Program-made: the position numbers and the translations under genes | Virus record (IMG/VR): IMGVR_UViG_3300047287_000181 | Coordinates: 1-20,504 of that record | DNA length: 20,504 nt | From: a virus | Reading direction: 5' to 3' (one strand) | Notes under the pieces: generated by a model | Seen by the model: the letters and a program-made list of their open reading frames with translations, nothing else | The model's database searches: none | Told to the model about the DNA's origin: nothing | Part shown: positions 1 to 10,631 of the stretch, piece by piece | Layout: the number at the start of each line of letters is the position of its first letter | Position numbering within the stretch: position 1 is the first letter of the stretch

Positions 1-3000
1 CAGCTGATGCCGCTGTTAGTTGGGTCAGTGATGATGCTAGCCAAACCAGATACTGGAATACGACGCTCTTTGCGATTGTTAGGCAATGTAGTCTTATTCT
101 TAACCCAGAAGTAATACTTGGTTGCTTGTGCACCGGTTTCAGTTGTATATACTTTAGTTGAGTAACTAGTGTTGCTAATGTCTGCGTTAGGTGTAACTTT
201 AGCAGTACCGCTAGGAACTTGTCCGTCTACTGGGTTACCTTTGCTTACAGCATCATTGTATGCTATAGGATCTACTGTAGTTTCAATCCATTCATAAATG
301 TCAATAGTACTACCGGTAAACAATTTACCCCAGTTTTTACTTCTGTAATCTAATGTACCTTGTTCGTATTCAACATACTTAACATTGGCAGTATCCCACC
401 AGACAGTACCTACCTGGCGTTCGCCCCAGTAGCTGTCGCTGTTTACTGTTACGTTATCGTCTGTACTAAACTCATACTGTGCAGGATCTACGCTACCCTT
501 GTGGTCAATTTCAATGTCTGCTACACTAGGAATAACTCCTTTGTATGGGTCAAACAATTCCAAATCAACTAAGATTCTATCTAGCTTGTGGTCATAGATA
601 TTTGCTTCGTGAACCTTATAAGTGTCTACTAACGGTGTTTCTTTATTGTACTGGTCAAATGCTTGATATAGTACAGGAATCATTGTAATATCGTCGCTAA
701 CACGATATTCGCTTTGCCATTGGTAAACTGTGTATCCCGAATCTTCTTTTACATAAGCTAATTCGTTATCTACCCAATTGTAGCGCGAGCTGTTTAACGT
801 TGCTTCTAGTTCTGCTTTTGTTTCAAATACGATAGGTGCATACAAGTATACAGTACCTGTAGTACCTGCATCAGTAATAATAGTAGAAATTTGAACTGTT
901 AAAGTGTCTACTACCTTAGCAACTGTTACCATACCGTCGACAATTGCACTACTATCGCTACCTGTAATGTATAAAACATCACCTACAACAAAATTATGTG
1001 CAACGTCAAATACTATGTTAGTAGCTCCTGTTGGGCTAGAATCTGCTTTTACAATATCTACAATAGTGTAAGAATTTTGCTGAGCTATAACACTCCAATT
1101 ACCTTCTTTGTAGTTTCCTACCCAAATAGTTGGCTTGGTAGTAACATCTATACTGTCGTATAGTTCTGCAACTGTTGTTGTATCTGTTGTTACAAAATCA
1201 ACATCGTCAAAGCTGACAAATCCTGCATTAGGCAAGTCTGTATCAAATATGATTTCGTTTTGGTCGTCTGTCATTTCTGTTTTCTTACGAACAGGGAATT
1301 CCAGGTTGCCAGTGCCCGGACGGTCGATCCAACGATTGTCCGATGACATAATGTCTATAATTCTATCAGTGCTTCTATCAATGTTGCTACGCTCTGTTGT
1401 AGGATCGTAGTCAGGTAAGAATCTAAACAACTGTTTGTTGTCTTTAAATTCTCTTTGTTTTAATTGTAGTTCCCAAGATGCTTGTGTTTCGTTGGCTCCA
1501 AATTCGCCTAGTTTGAACATCCACTCTTCGTCTACTTGCAATTCTTGTAATGTGCTAACACTACCCTCAACATTGGTATTACGCAATAACTTGTTGTATA
1601 CCGCAGGCGTACCTTGTTGACGAATCATGCCGCGCTGGAATTCAAATGTAACTGATGGATTTAGTAACAAGTTATCCAAGTAGCTAGTTGTATTAATACC
1701 TAAGTTGTGACGTGCTGTTTCAACTAAACGTGTGTTTAGTGTGCTACCTTCAACGTTGAAGTAGCGTGTTTCCATGTCACTGATAGTTCTGTCGTAGTTA
1801 GCAATCACTGTGCTACCGTTAATTAGGTAACCAGGTGCGCTAGGACGACCCATCCAGTCAGCAGTACGTTGTCCAATAAACTTCAAACGATATTGCTTTA
1901 GTCGCAAAATAGGATCGTAAACAATGTCATTGAACGCAGTGATGTTATCAAATACTACTGCATGTTCAATATCAATGATACGAATACGGATACCAAACAA
2001 ACCAGTTTGGTCACTCTTTGTTGTAACTGTAGTTACGCCGTCGTCAGCACGAGTAACACGGACCATGCTAACATCTAGTGGTATTTTGTCCTTGTCAATC
2101 AATGGAGCGAAGCCGCGACTTAACTGGTTAAAGTCTTCTACAAAGCCTTGTGCGTTTTGAATTACTAACTTATTAGCACATGGACTTAGCGCAATATAAT
2201 ATCCTTCAGTCCATTTAGTTTCGCTCCAGAACAAGAACTGTTGAGCACTTTGACGGAAGTCTTTAATGCTGTTCATGTTACTGTCGTAGTCAGAGAATAC
2301 AACGCCTTGTTCAATGATCCAACGTTGCAATCCTAATAGGAAGTTAACAACACCTTCTCTGCTATTGTATGTTGTGCCGTAATCAACTTGGCTGGCGGTA
2401 GTTTCCCAGTCTAGTGCTTCTTTAACTGTAATGTTACCATAGGTAAATTCTGTTACTCGGGTAGAGTTCTTAGGCTTGTATACTGTAAAGTAAGGATTTA
2501 CAAAGTCGTAACCTTGCACTTCGTATCCAGTACCGTTGAATATTACTTTAACGCCGCTGTAGAAAAACTCTTTATAAGGAGTACCTTTGTAGAAGGTTAA
2601 GTTGTAGTTTTCTTCAGGGATGAAGTTTCCGCCGCTTTGTGTTTTTAAACTGTCAGCCAAGAAAGCCAAGTTACGCTTGTCTGCAAATCCACCAACTTTA
2701 AAGATGTTTTGTACTGTAGCATAACGAATTTGATTGTAGAAGTAATCGGCCAATGTCTTGCTATCGCTGATTAAACTTTCAGCAATAACATTTTCTAAAC
2801 CATAACGAACTGTGACGTTACCGTCATATAGTTCCCTGTGGAACAAGTAATCGCCAACCATTGGGCGAGCATTTTGCAACTGGCTAACTGAATACTGTGT
2901 ATTGTAAAAGTCAGTGCCAGCATATTCTGGTTGCCATGACTTTTCAATATACTTGTTTGGTGCCACGCTGTAATACCATTGTGCCACAGCCCATGGATAT

Positions 3001-6000
3001 TCTTCGCTACGTACCCATGCAAGTTCCTGATTACCTAAGTCTCCTGCTACCCAATTTAATTGTGCGTTTTCTTGCGATGGTGCAGTTAGCAATCCTGCTG
3101 TAACTGGATCTTGTAACTCAGATGATTGTGTTACAGGGAACGACATTCCAGGACGAGCAAATCTATGGTCAATTACTACACTAGGTGGGCAAGCTACATT
3201 ACCTGCTTGTAGTGCGTCTATTAGAGGCTGACGCTTGTACGGATCACTCCAGCTATAATGAGTGTCCCACCATGTTGGCTTAATACTATAACCTAGCATT
3301 TCCCATGGATGGCTATGCGGACGGTCCGTGTCGTATAATGCTTTATAAATGCTTCTCCAGCTTCCGCCAAGTCCACTGCTTACTGTAGAATAATTCCATG
3401 TAAACTTATTAGGTTGTTGATAGAACTGGCTGTTGTCTAATTCGTTAACCCCATTGGTTGTTTTCCACAACCTAAACAAATCACCGATATAGCTGGCCTT
3501 GTCTTCTCTTGTAACTCGAGTAGCTCTAAATACGCCTGGCTCTGCATTTGCCCATTGGAAACGCTGTTGCTTAAACTTGTCGTAGATATTATTGTAGATA
3601 CGTGTTTCAAATTCATAGATGATGTCATCGCGGTAGTCGTCGTAAGCAACTATCATACTGCCGTCATGACATTGAATAAACTTAGTAGTCGTTGGATATG
3701 TATCGTCCCAAACAAATTGCGGACGATATACTGGCGCCATGCCTAGCTTGCTCAAAGACGTTGGCACAAAGCAATCATCTTTTGTTTCGTATACAACAAT
3801 TTTAATTGTGCATGGACCTGTTAGCTGATTAAAATCTACAGTAGTATCGTTAAGAACATAATCAGAATCTTGCGTCTTGATTACATTGTCTACATAAACA
3901 TAAACGTGATTTCTGTACGGGTCAGTAGTATCAACCGCAATAGGCAATGCGTATGTAACTGTAGCTGGTGCTAGCTCGTCGATAACATAGCTAACTGTGC
4001 TTTTTACAGCGCCGTAGTATAACATATCACTGTATGCATGAGTAAAGTCACTGCTCTTACCTACGTTGATATCCGATAATACTTTATCCAGTAGTTCCGC
4101 AGTTGTTAATTCTACTACGTCAACTTCTGATACTAGCACAGAAATCTTTTGTAAGAACTTTTGTTTAAAAATCTTTGCTTGCTCTGCACCAAAACGTAAT
4201 ACGTTAATAGGATTGGTTTCATTCAAGCGCAACAACGCGGCCATTTTCAATGAGCTATTTTCTTGTTGTTGTATTACCCAACCTGCGCCTGGGTTCTTGT
4301 GAATGTTGTAGTAATTGTTTTTACCATAACCTTCTCCAGATAATCCATAAGTGCTTACTAGTTTACTCTTAAAGTGGTTGAATACTTGATTGTAACCCAC
4401 GCTCAAGAATGTTTCGTTGTTAGCGTTGGCTTCAATGGTATTGTGTACTGCATACACTCCCCATTCTAACGAACTTTCAAATAGTACTTCAATAATATCG
4501 CCGTTGTTTAGCACACTACTATCTACAGTAATGTCAATTGCACCGTTATTTTCTGCGTAGCTAAAGCCCGTAGTTTTATCGTAGCCGTTTATACGTACTA
4601 GGAAACTGCGAGGATCATTGTACATGTCTGTGACAATAACTAGACCTTTTTGTCCATTGAATACATAACGGAAATTAACTGCTTCTAAACAAGCTATTTC
4701 GATTAAGCCAGAGTCGGCGCCGTTGTTGTCAACAAAGATTAAATCTGGATCATTGTTGTCATCGACAAAAGTCAATGGCAATCCTGACATGTTCAGTATT
4801 GTAGCAATACCCATGTTAGGGACCACTAGTGTATTTGTAACAGGATCAAAACGTTCCCATTCTCCGTTCTTGCTTAAACACCAAAATACAGGCTGGCCGT
4901 ATTCCTGTGTTAGCATGTAACGATAGCTTGGAGTACTGTCCAATGGGATAGTTACAACATTGTCATTGTATTTGTTATTAACAGTTTTACTAATACGTTG
5001 GTAAGTCTTTGGAGGTTCGCTATTTTTAACCCAACCATTGCTTTGGTTGTAACGCTCTAGCTTTTCGTCCCAGTATTGGTAGTAGTAATTGCCAGAGATT
5101 TGACTACGTAAACCTAACGTATCTCTATAGTATATAGGATTGTTTTGCGTTACATCAAACACAATGTTAGTAAATGTTTTAGCAAATGGGCTTGCATTGT
5201 CAATGATGTCAAAGTTTGAACTTTCATAAGCAATATTAAAACCTAGTTCTTCATCATATACTGTTCCGACTTGGTATTGGAACAATGTATTTCCTGCAAA
5301 GTCGCTGTCTGGGTATTCAACTGTATTACCAATACCTACTGCATTTTTGTCGTATAAAGTAAACAACGGGAATTGGTCACGCTTGGTTTTGTTTTGTCCT
5401 AATAGCCATGCAGAGCCATCAAACCATAGTTCTTTATAAATGTATGTACTGCCACGCAATACAAACAGTTTATCGTCTGCCATTGGCACGTTATCTGATT
5501 CGGCTACAAAGCTGATGCCAGAACCTACTCCAGTAACACGATAAATTTTATTATTGTATGTATGGTTGCCGTTGATAAACACAACCCTGTAGTCGTTCTT
5601 TAATGTAATACCGTCAATGATGTACGCAGATTCAGAAGTAATGGTACTAGGAGCAATACCGTCAATTACTAAATCTACAGGTGTAATAGGATTTTTACCG
5701 TAGTTAAACAATTCAATATTACGAATAAATTGAACGATAGGACGGGCGGCACGTTGTTCTAGCTTTAAGTAGTCTGCGCTGTTAACATCTAAGAACTCAC
5801 ATACTGCTTTAACTGCATCAACGTGATACCATTTGTTTGTTCTGCTCCATGGGTTTTGATCCTTGGCGCCACGTTCCATAACAACATATTCTTTTTGTAT
5901 AGGAGCAGGTTCGCTAGTATCCCATTTCTTACGATCCCAGTTTACACCGTCCCATGGCACATAAGCCAACATAGTGTATGGAGTACGAGGATCTAGTTCA

Positions 6001-6995
6001 GAGCTAGGAATTAATTTTATACTGTCGCCGACTCCACTAACAATAAAATATGTAGGATCAATCAATGGATCTGGACTACTTACATATTCAGGCGGTGTTA
6101 CTGTAGGTGCTGTAATTCCTGTTACTGTAACAGAGAAGTTTGTACCTGGGCCAATAATGTTTGGTCCGCAACGTAACATATCGCCAACTTTATATCCTTG
6201 GCCACCTTCAACTAATTCAACTTGCGATACAAATCCGCCGTCAACTGTTAGGTTAACTTTAACGCCGGCACCAACAACACTGTCGGTTAATCCAACTAAG
6301 GTTACGCCTTCATAGTATCCGTCATTATAACCAGCGCCAGGATTCTGGCCGCTAAAGCTAGTAATGGCGTTCTTGTTAATAAAGTAAACTTTCATTCCGT
6401 TATGGAATGTTAATTGCTTACCGTTTGGCTGTACAGGTGTTGTGTACTGTAGTTTGCCAATAATATCTTCAGTTACGTTGATTAGGCCTTCTAATTGGAT
6501 TGGCAGTGGATCGAACTTTAACCAGTAGTAACTAGTAAAGTTAGTAAACATGTCTGTATCAATTGGAGGATTCCAGATGTAGTATTCACTGTCTAAGTAG
6601 TCAGGCTTAGTTTTATTCCAGTTAAGTTTTAATTGATCAATAAAGTCATCATAAGCCAATGCGTCAGTTACATTGCCGTCGATGTCGTTGAATACTACAC
6701 CAGGTTCTAACTGGTAGTCTGCTCTAATAGATCTTGGTTCTTCTAAGTAAAAGTCTTTAGTAGGACGATATACTGTACCACTCTTTTTACCAACATACAA
6801 GTTAATGTCTTCGGGCGTGCCTTTACTTACTAGCTTATCTAGTGTAGTAGATAAAAACTTTACGTTAGTATCCGTACGGAAATAGCCGGGCAAGAAATTA
6901 CTTGTTTGTAATACTTCATTACCTGCGGCTTCCCCAGGTACTGTGTTCTTGCTAGCTACTACTGGCTGTGCGGAGAAATTCTTCTTTTCTGCCAT
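1..6995 (-). CDS. Giant virion structural protein, probably baseplate/tail (partial, runs off left edge)
   Basis: The frame is open from an ATG at 6995-6993 to the window edge, giving at least 2331 codons with no stop; the C-terminus lies outside. The start is one base after the gp6 stop (TAA-G-ATG), with AAGGG just upstream as ribosome binding site, so translation is probably coupled to gp6. My translation reads as a coherent secreted-free structural protein rich in Tyr, Trp, Asn and Asp. It begins MAEKKNFSAQPVV, has a Trp/Tyr-rich stretch near residues 137-157 (SYYWL), a PTWWDTHYSW segment near residue 1235, LFDPYKGVIPSVAD near 2150 and YYFWVKNK near 2295. These motifs recall very large structural proteins of T4-like marine phages (family memory, not searched). 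Position after gp6 is where T4 has gp7 (1032 aa), so it may take gp7's place or combine several wedge proteins; that is inference. I see no enzymatic domain. Confidence 0.85.
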   Translation of the reverse strand, partial: MAEKKNFSAQPVVASKNTVPGEAAGNEVLQTSNFLPGYFRTDTNVKFLSTTLDKLVSKGTPEDINLYVGKKSGTVYRPTKDFYLEEPRSIRADYQLEPGVVFNDIDGNVTDALAYDDFIDQLKLNWNKTKPDYLDSEYYIWNPPIDTDMFTNFTSYYWLKFDPLPIQLEGLINVTEDIIGKLQYTTPVQPNGKQLTFHNGMKVYFINKNAITSFSGQNPGAGYNDGYYEGVTLVGLTDSVVGAGVKVNLTVDGGFVSQVELVEGGQGYKVGDMLRCGPNIIGPGTNFSVTVTGITAPTVTPPEYVSSPDPLIDPTYFIVSGVGDSIKLIPSSELDPRTPYTMLAYVPWDGVNWDRKKWDTSEPAPIQKEYVVMERGAKDQNPWSRTNKWYHVDAVKAVCEFLDVNSADYLKLEQRAARPIVQFIRNIELFNYGKNPITPVDLVIDGIAPSTITSESAYIIDGITLKNDYRVVFINGNHTYNNKIYRVTGVGSGISFVAESDNVPMADDKLFVLRGSTYIYKELWFDGSAWLLGQNKTKRDQFPLFTLYDKNAVGIGNTVEYPDSDFAGNTLFQYQVGTVYDEELGFNIAYESSNFDIIDNASPFAKTFTNIVFDVTQNNPIYYRDTLGLRSQISGNYYYQYWDEKLERYNQSNGWVKNSEPPKTYQRISKTVNNKYNDNVVTIPLDSTPSYRYMLTQEYGQPVFWCLSKNGEWERFDPVTNTLVVPNMGIATILNMSGLPLTFVDDNNDPDLIFVDNNGADSGLIEIACLEAVNFRYVFNGQKGLVIVTDMYNDPRSFLVRINGYDKTTGFSYAENNGAIDITVDSSVLNNGDIIEVLFESSLEWGVYAVHNTIEANANNETFLSVGYNQVFNHFKSKLVSTYGLSGEGYGKNNYYNIHKNPGAGWVIQQQENSSLKMAALLRLNETNPINVLRFGAEQAKIFKQKFLQKISVLVSEVDVVELTTAELLDKVLSDINVGKSSDFTHAYSDMLYYGAVKSTVSYVIDELAPATVTYALPIAVDTTDPYRNHVYVYVDNVIKTQDSDYVLNDTTVDFNQLTGPCTIKIVVYETKDDCFVPTSLSKLGMAPVYRPQFVWDDTYPTTTKFIQCHDGSMIVAYDDYRDDIIYEFETRIYNNIYDKFKQQRFQWANAEPGVFRATRVTREDKASYIGDLFRLWKTTNGVNELDNSQFYQQPNKFTWNYSTVSSGLGGSWRSIYKALYDTDRPHSHPWEMLGYSIKPTWWDTHYSWSDPYKRQPLIDALQAGNVACPPSVVIDHRFARPGMSFPVTQSSELQDPVTAGLLTAPSQENAQLNWVAGDLGNQELAWVRSEEYPWAVAQWYYSVAPNKYIEKSWQPEYAGTDFYNTQYSVSQLQNARPMVGDYLFHRELYDGNVTVRYGLENVIAESLISDSKTLADYFYNQIRYATVQNIFKVGGFADKRNLAFLADSLKTQSGGNFIPEENYNLTFYKGTPYKEFFYSGVKVIFNGTGYEVQGYDFVNPYFTVYKPKNSTRVTEFTYGNITVKEALDWETTASQVDYGTTYNSREGVVNFLLGLQRWIIEQGVVFSDYDSNMNSIKDFRQSAQQFLFWSETKWTEGYYIALSPCANKLVIQNAQGFVEDFNQLSRGFAPLIDKDKIPLDVSMVRVTRADDGVTTVTTKSDQTGLFGIRIRIIDIEHAVVFDNITAFNDIVYDPILRLKQYRLKFIGQRTADWMGRPSAPGYLINGSTVIANYDRTISDMETRYFNVEGSTLNTRLVETARHNLGINTTSYLDNLLLNPSVTFEFQRGMIRQQGTPAVYNKLLRNTNVEGSVSTLQELQVDEEWMFKLGEFGANETQASWELQLKQREFKDNKQLFRFLPDYDPTTERSNIDRSTDRIIDIMSSDNRWIDRPGTGNLEFPVRKKTEMTDDQNEIIFDTDLPNAGFVSFDDVDFVTTDTTTVAELYDSIDVTTKPTIWVGNYKEGNWSVIAQQNSYTIVDIVKADSSPTGATNIVFDVAHNFVVGDVLYITGSDSSAIVDGMVTVAKVVDTLTVQISTIITDAGTTGTVYLYAPIVFETKAELEATLNSSRYNWVDNELAYVKEDSGYTVYQWQSEYRVSDDITMIPVLYQAFDQYNKETPLVDTYKVHEANIYDHKLDRILVDLELFDPYKGVIPSVADIEIDHKGSVDPAQYEFSTDDNVTVNSDSYWGERQVGTVWWDTANVKYVEYEQGTLDYRSKNWGKLFTGSTIDIYEWIETTVDPIAYNDAVSKGNPVDGQVPSGTAKVTPNADISNTSYSTKVYTTETGAQATKYYFWVKNKTTLPNNRKERRIPVSGLASIITDPTNSGIS

Positions 6996-6996
6996 C

Positions 6997-9900
6997 TTAA
7001 CCCTTAATCTGTTTTAAATTAACATCAGTTAGTTGAGTGATAATATCAATGTCATCTACTGTTGCACTACTTATGAACAATTCATTTGCGCCACTGCTAA
7101 CTTGGAACAAGTCGCCAAATGTTGTACTTGTGCCTTGTGGTACTAGAACCACAGAGCTAATTGAACCTGCTAGCTTAGTGTGAATGTAAGCCGCTAGTTC
7201 TGTAAAATAAAATGTTTCGCCAAATGTCCAGTTAATGATTGAGAAGAACTCATCAATAGCCGCTAACACTTTGCTCTTAATTTCGTTGTCTGTCATTGCT
7301 GTGCCAGGCATCTTAATTACTTTAAATCTACCTGCCAATTCTTTGTCAGCATACTTTCCAAACAATAACTTGTACTTGGCTGGACGATAAACAATTGTAT
7401 CGCTACTTGTTTTCACATCTTCCAATGCGGCAAAGTTTTGATACAACTCTTGTGGTGTTGGAGGTAATGGCATGTCTTGTAGCTTGCCGCTGTTCTTCAA
7501 CCAACGACGATATGTTAAGTCGTAATCACTAGTTAACACAAACAAGTCAATGATGTTAATTGTACTTGGATCGATACGCTGATTGCTTTCTGCAACGTGA
7601 TGCCATTGCATATACAGGTCTTTACGGCCTGTTACATACTTTGTAGTTGCTGTATCAGTATAGTCATCGCCGTATGCTTGTTGGAATGTAATGCCGTTAA
7701 CTGTTGTGTAATCAACTTTAATTTGATTAGTGCCTACTAAACGTTCAAACACATAAGGATCATCTGGCAAGAAGTCGCTATTGTCGTCGGATACTGCAAC
7801 AACTAACTTAGTATTGTCTGTAAAGCTGTCTGCACCGATAAAGTACTTGTCGCTCTTAAACTCAGCTTTCTTTCCCAGGATACCTGTGCCTTCAGCATTT
7901 GTATTTGTTTGTAGGAAATAAATGCTATCACGTTCAACTTTAGTTGTTTCGCTGTTAAGTGCTTTCTTAAAGTTTTCGTTGAAGAAACGAACTTTGTTTT
8001 CGCTACCAACAATGTAACGAATAGCCTTGTTCACTACTACGTATTGTCCGTTTTCGTAAGTTACTTTAATCAACCAACTGTTGTCTTTGTTTAGCTCGCT
8101 GTTGTCTCCAGCAAACTCGTCACTGTAAAATGCACTGGTACCTAGATTGTTTTGAGTTACAATTTTGTAAGTTTGTGTTAGATAGTCATAACGGATACCG
8201 AATGTGTTCTTAGCTACTAACAAGTCGAATATTAATCCGTACTCAGTTGTGCTGAATACTTGTTTGAATCTAGGAATAATTCTAGAAATAGTGCTAGCAG
8301 ACTTGATGTTTTTGCTTAGTGCTACAGTACCAGAACCGTCAAGTTTTTTGCCGGTGTCAATGCCGTTTAAGTCTTGTTCGCCCAAACCGTTGCCATAAAT
8401 GTTAGTAATTGCGGCCCAAGTTTTTGTTCCAGCAGAATCAAATTCTACTAAAGAACCTTGTTGCAATAAACGCAATAAACCTGTTGTAGCATTACCTACT
8501 TTGATAACTTCGGCAGTTGTGCCGCTTTGTGGTACACCGGTAAAGTAACCTGTACTAGTACCACTGTTGATAGTTGTTCTGTTCCATGTTACGTTAGTAG
8601 GACTGCCCGTTACTTGAGTGTAAGTAATTGCAGGGAAAATGCTATAGAACATGTTAACAACTTCTGGTTGTGTAAATGCGCCTGAAATGTGTTCAGTAAT
8701 CAAATTACGCAAGAAATAGTTGTTGCTAATGCTGTAGTAGTTTGTTGTGTAAAACTCATCTTTGTATACATAACCGTCATCACTGAAGATATCCAAACTT
8801 TGGTTAGTGCCTGTTGGATCAGTTACGTTAGTGTATCTGCTAAAACCACTGTGGATCCTGTTGACTGCTTTAATCTTTAAGATGTTAGAGCTTTGTGTTA
8901 GTGGATAGACACTGTAGTCTTGTCCAGTAACCATACGGTCCTGACTGTAGTATGCACTAGGTGCATTAGCACGAACGCTTTCAATGCTTTCCGACGGGGT
9001 GCTGTTGCTTACGTTGTACTCTAAGTCAGCAATCATAGTTAGGAATTGCTTTTTACCTACCTTATCGTAGTATGCAATATCCCATGTAATGTTCTTCATA
9101 TCGTCTGGGCGGATGGTATAAGTCAATCCGTTACTAGTGCGTGACCATACACGAATGATACCACGTGGTACATCGCTAAAATATCCGTCGCCAAACTTGA
9201 TACTAATCTTATCGCTATCGCGAGTAATTACGCTACAAATTTTACGTTGTCCCAGACTGTAACTGTTATAGATAACGTTGTTACCTACTAAGTTAGGCAC
9301 GTTTTTCCAATTTGTAACTACGCTACCATCTTCATTGATTGTTTGTACATAAACGTCTTGTTCGTTGATGTTCTCAATGTCAATGTCTAGTACACGGTTT
9401 TCAATGTAATCGTTTAACTGATAGTCGTTTTTGTTTAGTTGGCCTTGTTTGAATGTAACAAAGAATCCTGTATTGGCACTAGTATTACCTGTTCCGTCAT
9501 TGCGGTACAACAAGTTAAATGCGGCCATTGGATCTGGCGTGGCTTCTTCGTAGTACCCTAAGTCAGCAAAGTCACTGTTACAAATTTCAAAGTTACTGCT
9601 AATACCTGCAACTGATGCAGAATAGCTGATAGCCACTTGCTGATCGGGAATACTGTTTAAGCTGTATAGCTGGCTAGTTACGCCACCTACGGTACCTGCT
9701 TTAACTGGATTACCAAACAAGTGGTTAGTACTAAAGGCACTGTTCATAATAGTAATGAATTTTTCAAAGCTATCAGGATCGTTAACACCCGCCCACTGAA
9801 TTGTTTTATTGGCCAGGTTGTTACCTGTGTTGTCTAAAACATTTTCTGTAGTCTTGATTGCTTTGATTTTCATCAAGCCTTGTGCCGCAATGTTACGCTT

Positions 9901-10224
9901 AGGGTTGTAGCTTAAGAAACGAGCAAGACGCAATACGTTTTCTTTACGCTCGGCAGTATCAATAAAGTTTTCACGAGCATTTAAGTCAATACGAAAACCT
10001 AAGTTTTGTCCTAAGAACGCAACTAAGTCGATAAGGGCAACAAATTCACTAGACTGGATCCAGTCGTTAAAATCTTCTGGATAGTTGGTACGAATATAAT
10101 CAATCATTGCGGAACGCAATGTGTCGAAATCGTAGGCTTTAAAATCAGCGTTTCTAAAACTCTGATATACACTTTGCCAGTTCTCTGCGGCAAATAAATT
10201 TTCTTGTCTGATAGTTTGAGTCAT
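6997..10224 (-). CDS. 6: Baseplate wedge protein gp6-like, long form
   Basis: This is a 1075-residue protein whose N-terminal 120 residues carry the gp6 signature: ENWQSVYQSFRNADFKAYDF, then a stretch ending SSEFVALIDLVAFLGQNLGFRIDLNARENF and LRLARFLSYNPKRN. In T4, gp6 forms the dimer ring holding the six wedges together around the hub. The C-terminal part (about 985-1045) has the INWTFGETFYFTELAAYIH segment ending in SSVVLVP, typical of gp6/baseplate-J-like proteins. It is about 400 residues longer than T4 gp6 (660 aa). The extra length appears to lie in the middle, roughly residues 480-950, which is Thr/Asn/Asp-rich. The start follows the gp25 stop by 9 bases, with a TAAGG ribosome site overlapping that stop. 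The next gene starts one base after its own stop, so gp25, gp6 and the giant gene form one translational unit. Function is well supported; the role of the extra segment is unknown. Confidence 0.92.
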   Translation of the reverse strand: MTQTIRQENLFAAENWQSVYQSFRNADFKAYDFDTLRSAMIDYIRTNYPEDFNDWIQSSEFVALIDLVAFLGQNLGFRIDLNARENFIDTAERKENVLRLARFLSYNPKRNIAAQGLMKIKAIKTTENVLDNTGNNLANKTIQWAGVNDPDSFEKFITIMNSAFSTNHLFGNPVKAGTVGGVTSQLYSLNSIPDQQVAISYSASVAGISSNFEICNSDFADLGYYEEATPDPMAAFNLLYRNDGTGNTSANTGFFVTFKQGQLNKNDYQLNDYIENRVLDIDIENINEQDVYVQTINEDGSVVTNWKNVPNLVGNNVIYNSYSLGQRKICSVITRDSDKISIKFGDGYFSDVPRGIIRVWSRTSNGLTYTIRPDDMKNITWDIAYYDKVGKKQFLTMIADLEYNVSNSTPSESIESVRANAPSAYYSQDRMVTGQDYSVYPLTQSSNILKIKAVNRIHSGFSRYTNVTDPTGTNQSLDIFSDDGYVYKDEFYTTNYYSISNNYFLRNLITEHISGAFTQPEVVNMFYSIFPAITYTQVTGSPTNVTWNRTTINSGTSTGYFTGVPQSGTTAEVIKVGNATTGLLRLLQQGSLVEFDSAGTKTWAAITNIYGNGLGEQDLNGIDTGKKLDGSGTVALSKNIKSASTISRIIPRFKQVFSTTEYGLIFDLLVAKNTFGIRYDYLTQTYKIVTQNNLGTSAFYSDEFAGDNSELNKDNSWLIKVTYENGQYVVVNKAIRYIVGSENKVRFFNENFKKALNSETTKVERDSIYFLQTNTNAEGTGILGKKAEFKSDKYFIGADSFTDNTKLVVAVSDDNSDFLPDDPYVFERLVGTNQIKVDYTTVNGITFQQAYGDDYTDTATTKYVTGRKDLYMQWHHVAESNQRIDPSTINIIDLFVLTSDYDLTYRRWLKNSGKLQDMPLPPTPQELYQNFAALEDVKTSSDTIVYRPAKYKLLFGKYADKELAGRFKVIKMPGTAMTDNEIKSKVLAAIDEFFSIINWTFGETFYFTELAAYIHTKLAGSISSVVLVPQGTSTTFGDLFQVSSGANELFISSATVDDIDIITQLTDVNLKQIKG

Positions 10225-10233
10225 TGCTTAACC

Positions 10234-10599
10234 TTATTTTATTGCCGAATTAGCATCAAATTCTACTTGTAAATCTGTTACTAAGTTGTCCGGCAAATAT
10301 ACCAATCTTATTACTAGTGTGAAACCGTTGGGTACCTGAATAACTTCAGTGCCCATGTACTGGAACCTAATATCCTGTGCTACAATAGATTCACACTCAC
10401 GCTTGATGTAGTTTTGTAATTCTGGTGTTAGTGGATCAAATAATAGTTCCCAAATGTTTGTACCAAATTCAGGAGCCATTACACGCTCGCCTTTGCGAGT
10501 CATGAAATGATTCATTAAATCCTGCTTGGCTAGGTCAACATCATACGCTTTTAATGCGTCATTTTGTGTTGTAAAGCCTTTATATGTTAATGTTGCCAT
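10234..10599 (-). CDS. 25: Baseplate wedge protein gp25-like
   Basis: The 121-residue product has the gp25/GPW fold pattern: a disordered N-terminus, then DLAKQDLMNHFMTRKGERVM followed by APEFGTNIWELLFDPLTPEL, then NYIKRECESIVAQDIR and a final beta pair. In T4, gp25 joins gp6 and gp53 at the core of the wedge and contacts sheath initiation; related proteins occur in type VI secretion (TssE). Length is close to T4 gp25 (132 aa). The ATG at 10599 has no clear ribosome site; it is preceded by TAAATATTAGT, a possible T4-late-like box at a distance that would give an almost leaderless transcript. The next gene downstream is gp6, a neighbour consistent with wedge assembly. Confidence 0.93.
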   Translation of the reverse strand: MATLTYKGFTTQNDALKAYDVDLAKQDLMNHFMTRKGERVMAPEFGTNIWELLFDPLTPELQNYIKRECESIVAQDIRFQYMGTEVIQVPNGFTLVIRLVYLPDNLVTDLQVEFDANSAIK

Positions 10600-10610
10600 A
10601 CTAATATTTA
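10597..10610 (-). promoter_or_regulatory. Candidate late-promoter-like box before gp25
   Basis: Reading the minus strand, TAAATATTAGTATG directly precedes and includes the gp25 start. The same string with two substitutions (TAAATATTGCTATG) precedes the HNH gene start. TAAATA matches the 3' six bases of the T4 late box TATAAATA. If used as such, transcription would begin at or next to the ATG. It could also be chance in AT-rich DNA. Confidence 0.3.
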
Positions 10611-10631
10611 CCAGTAAAATAAACTACATAC

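Noticed and set aside
360-6315. Several rightward frames of 61-113 codons in the left third
   Set aside because: All lie opposite the giant leftward frame, have composition typical of antisense reading, and lack ribosome sites.
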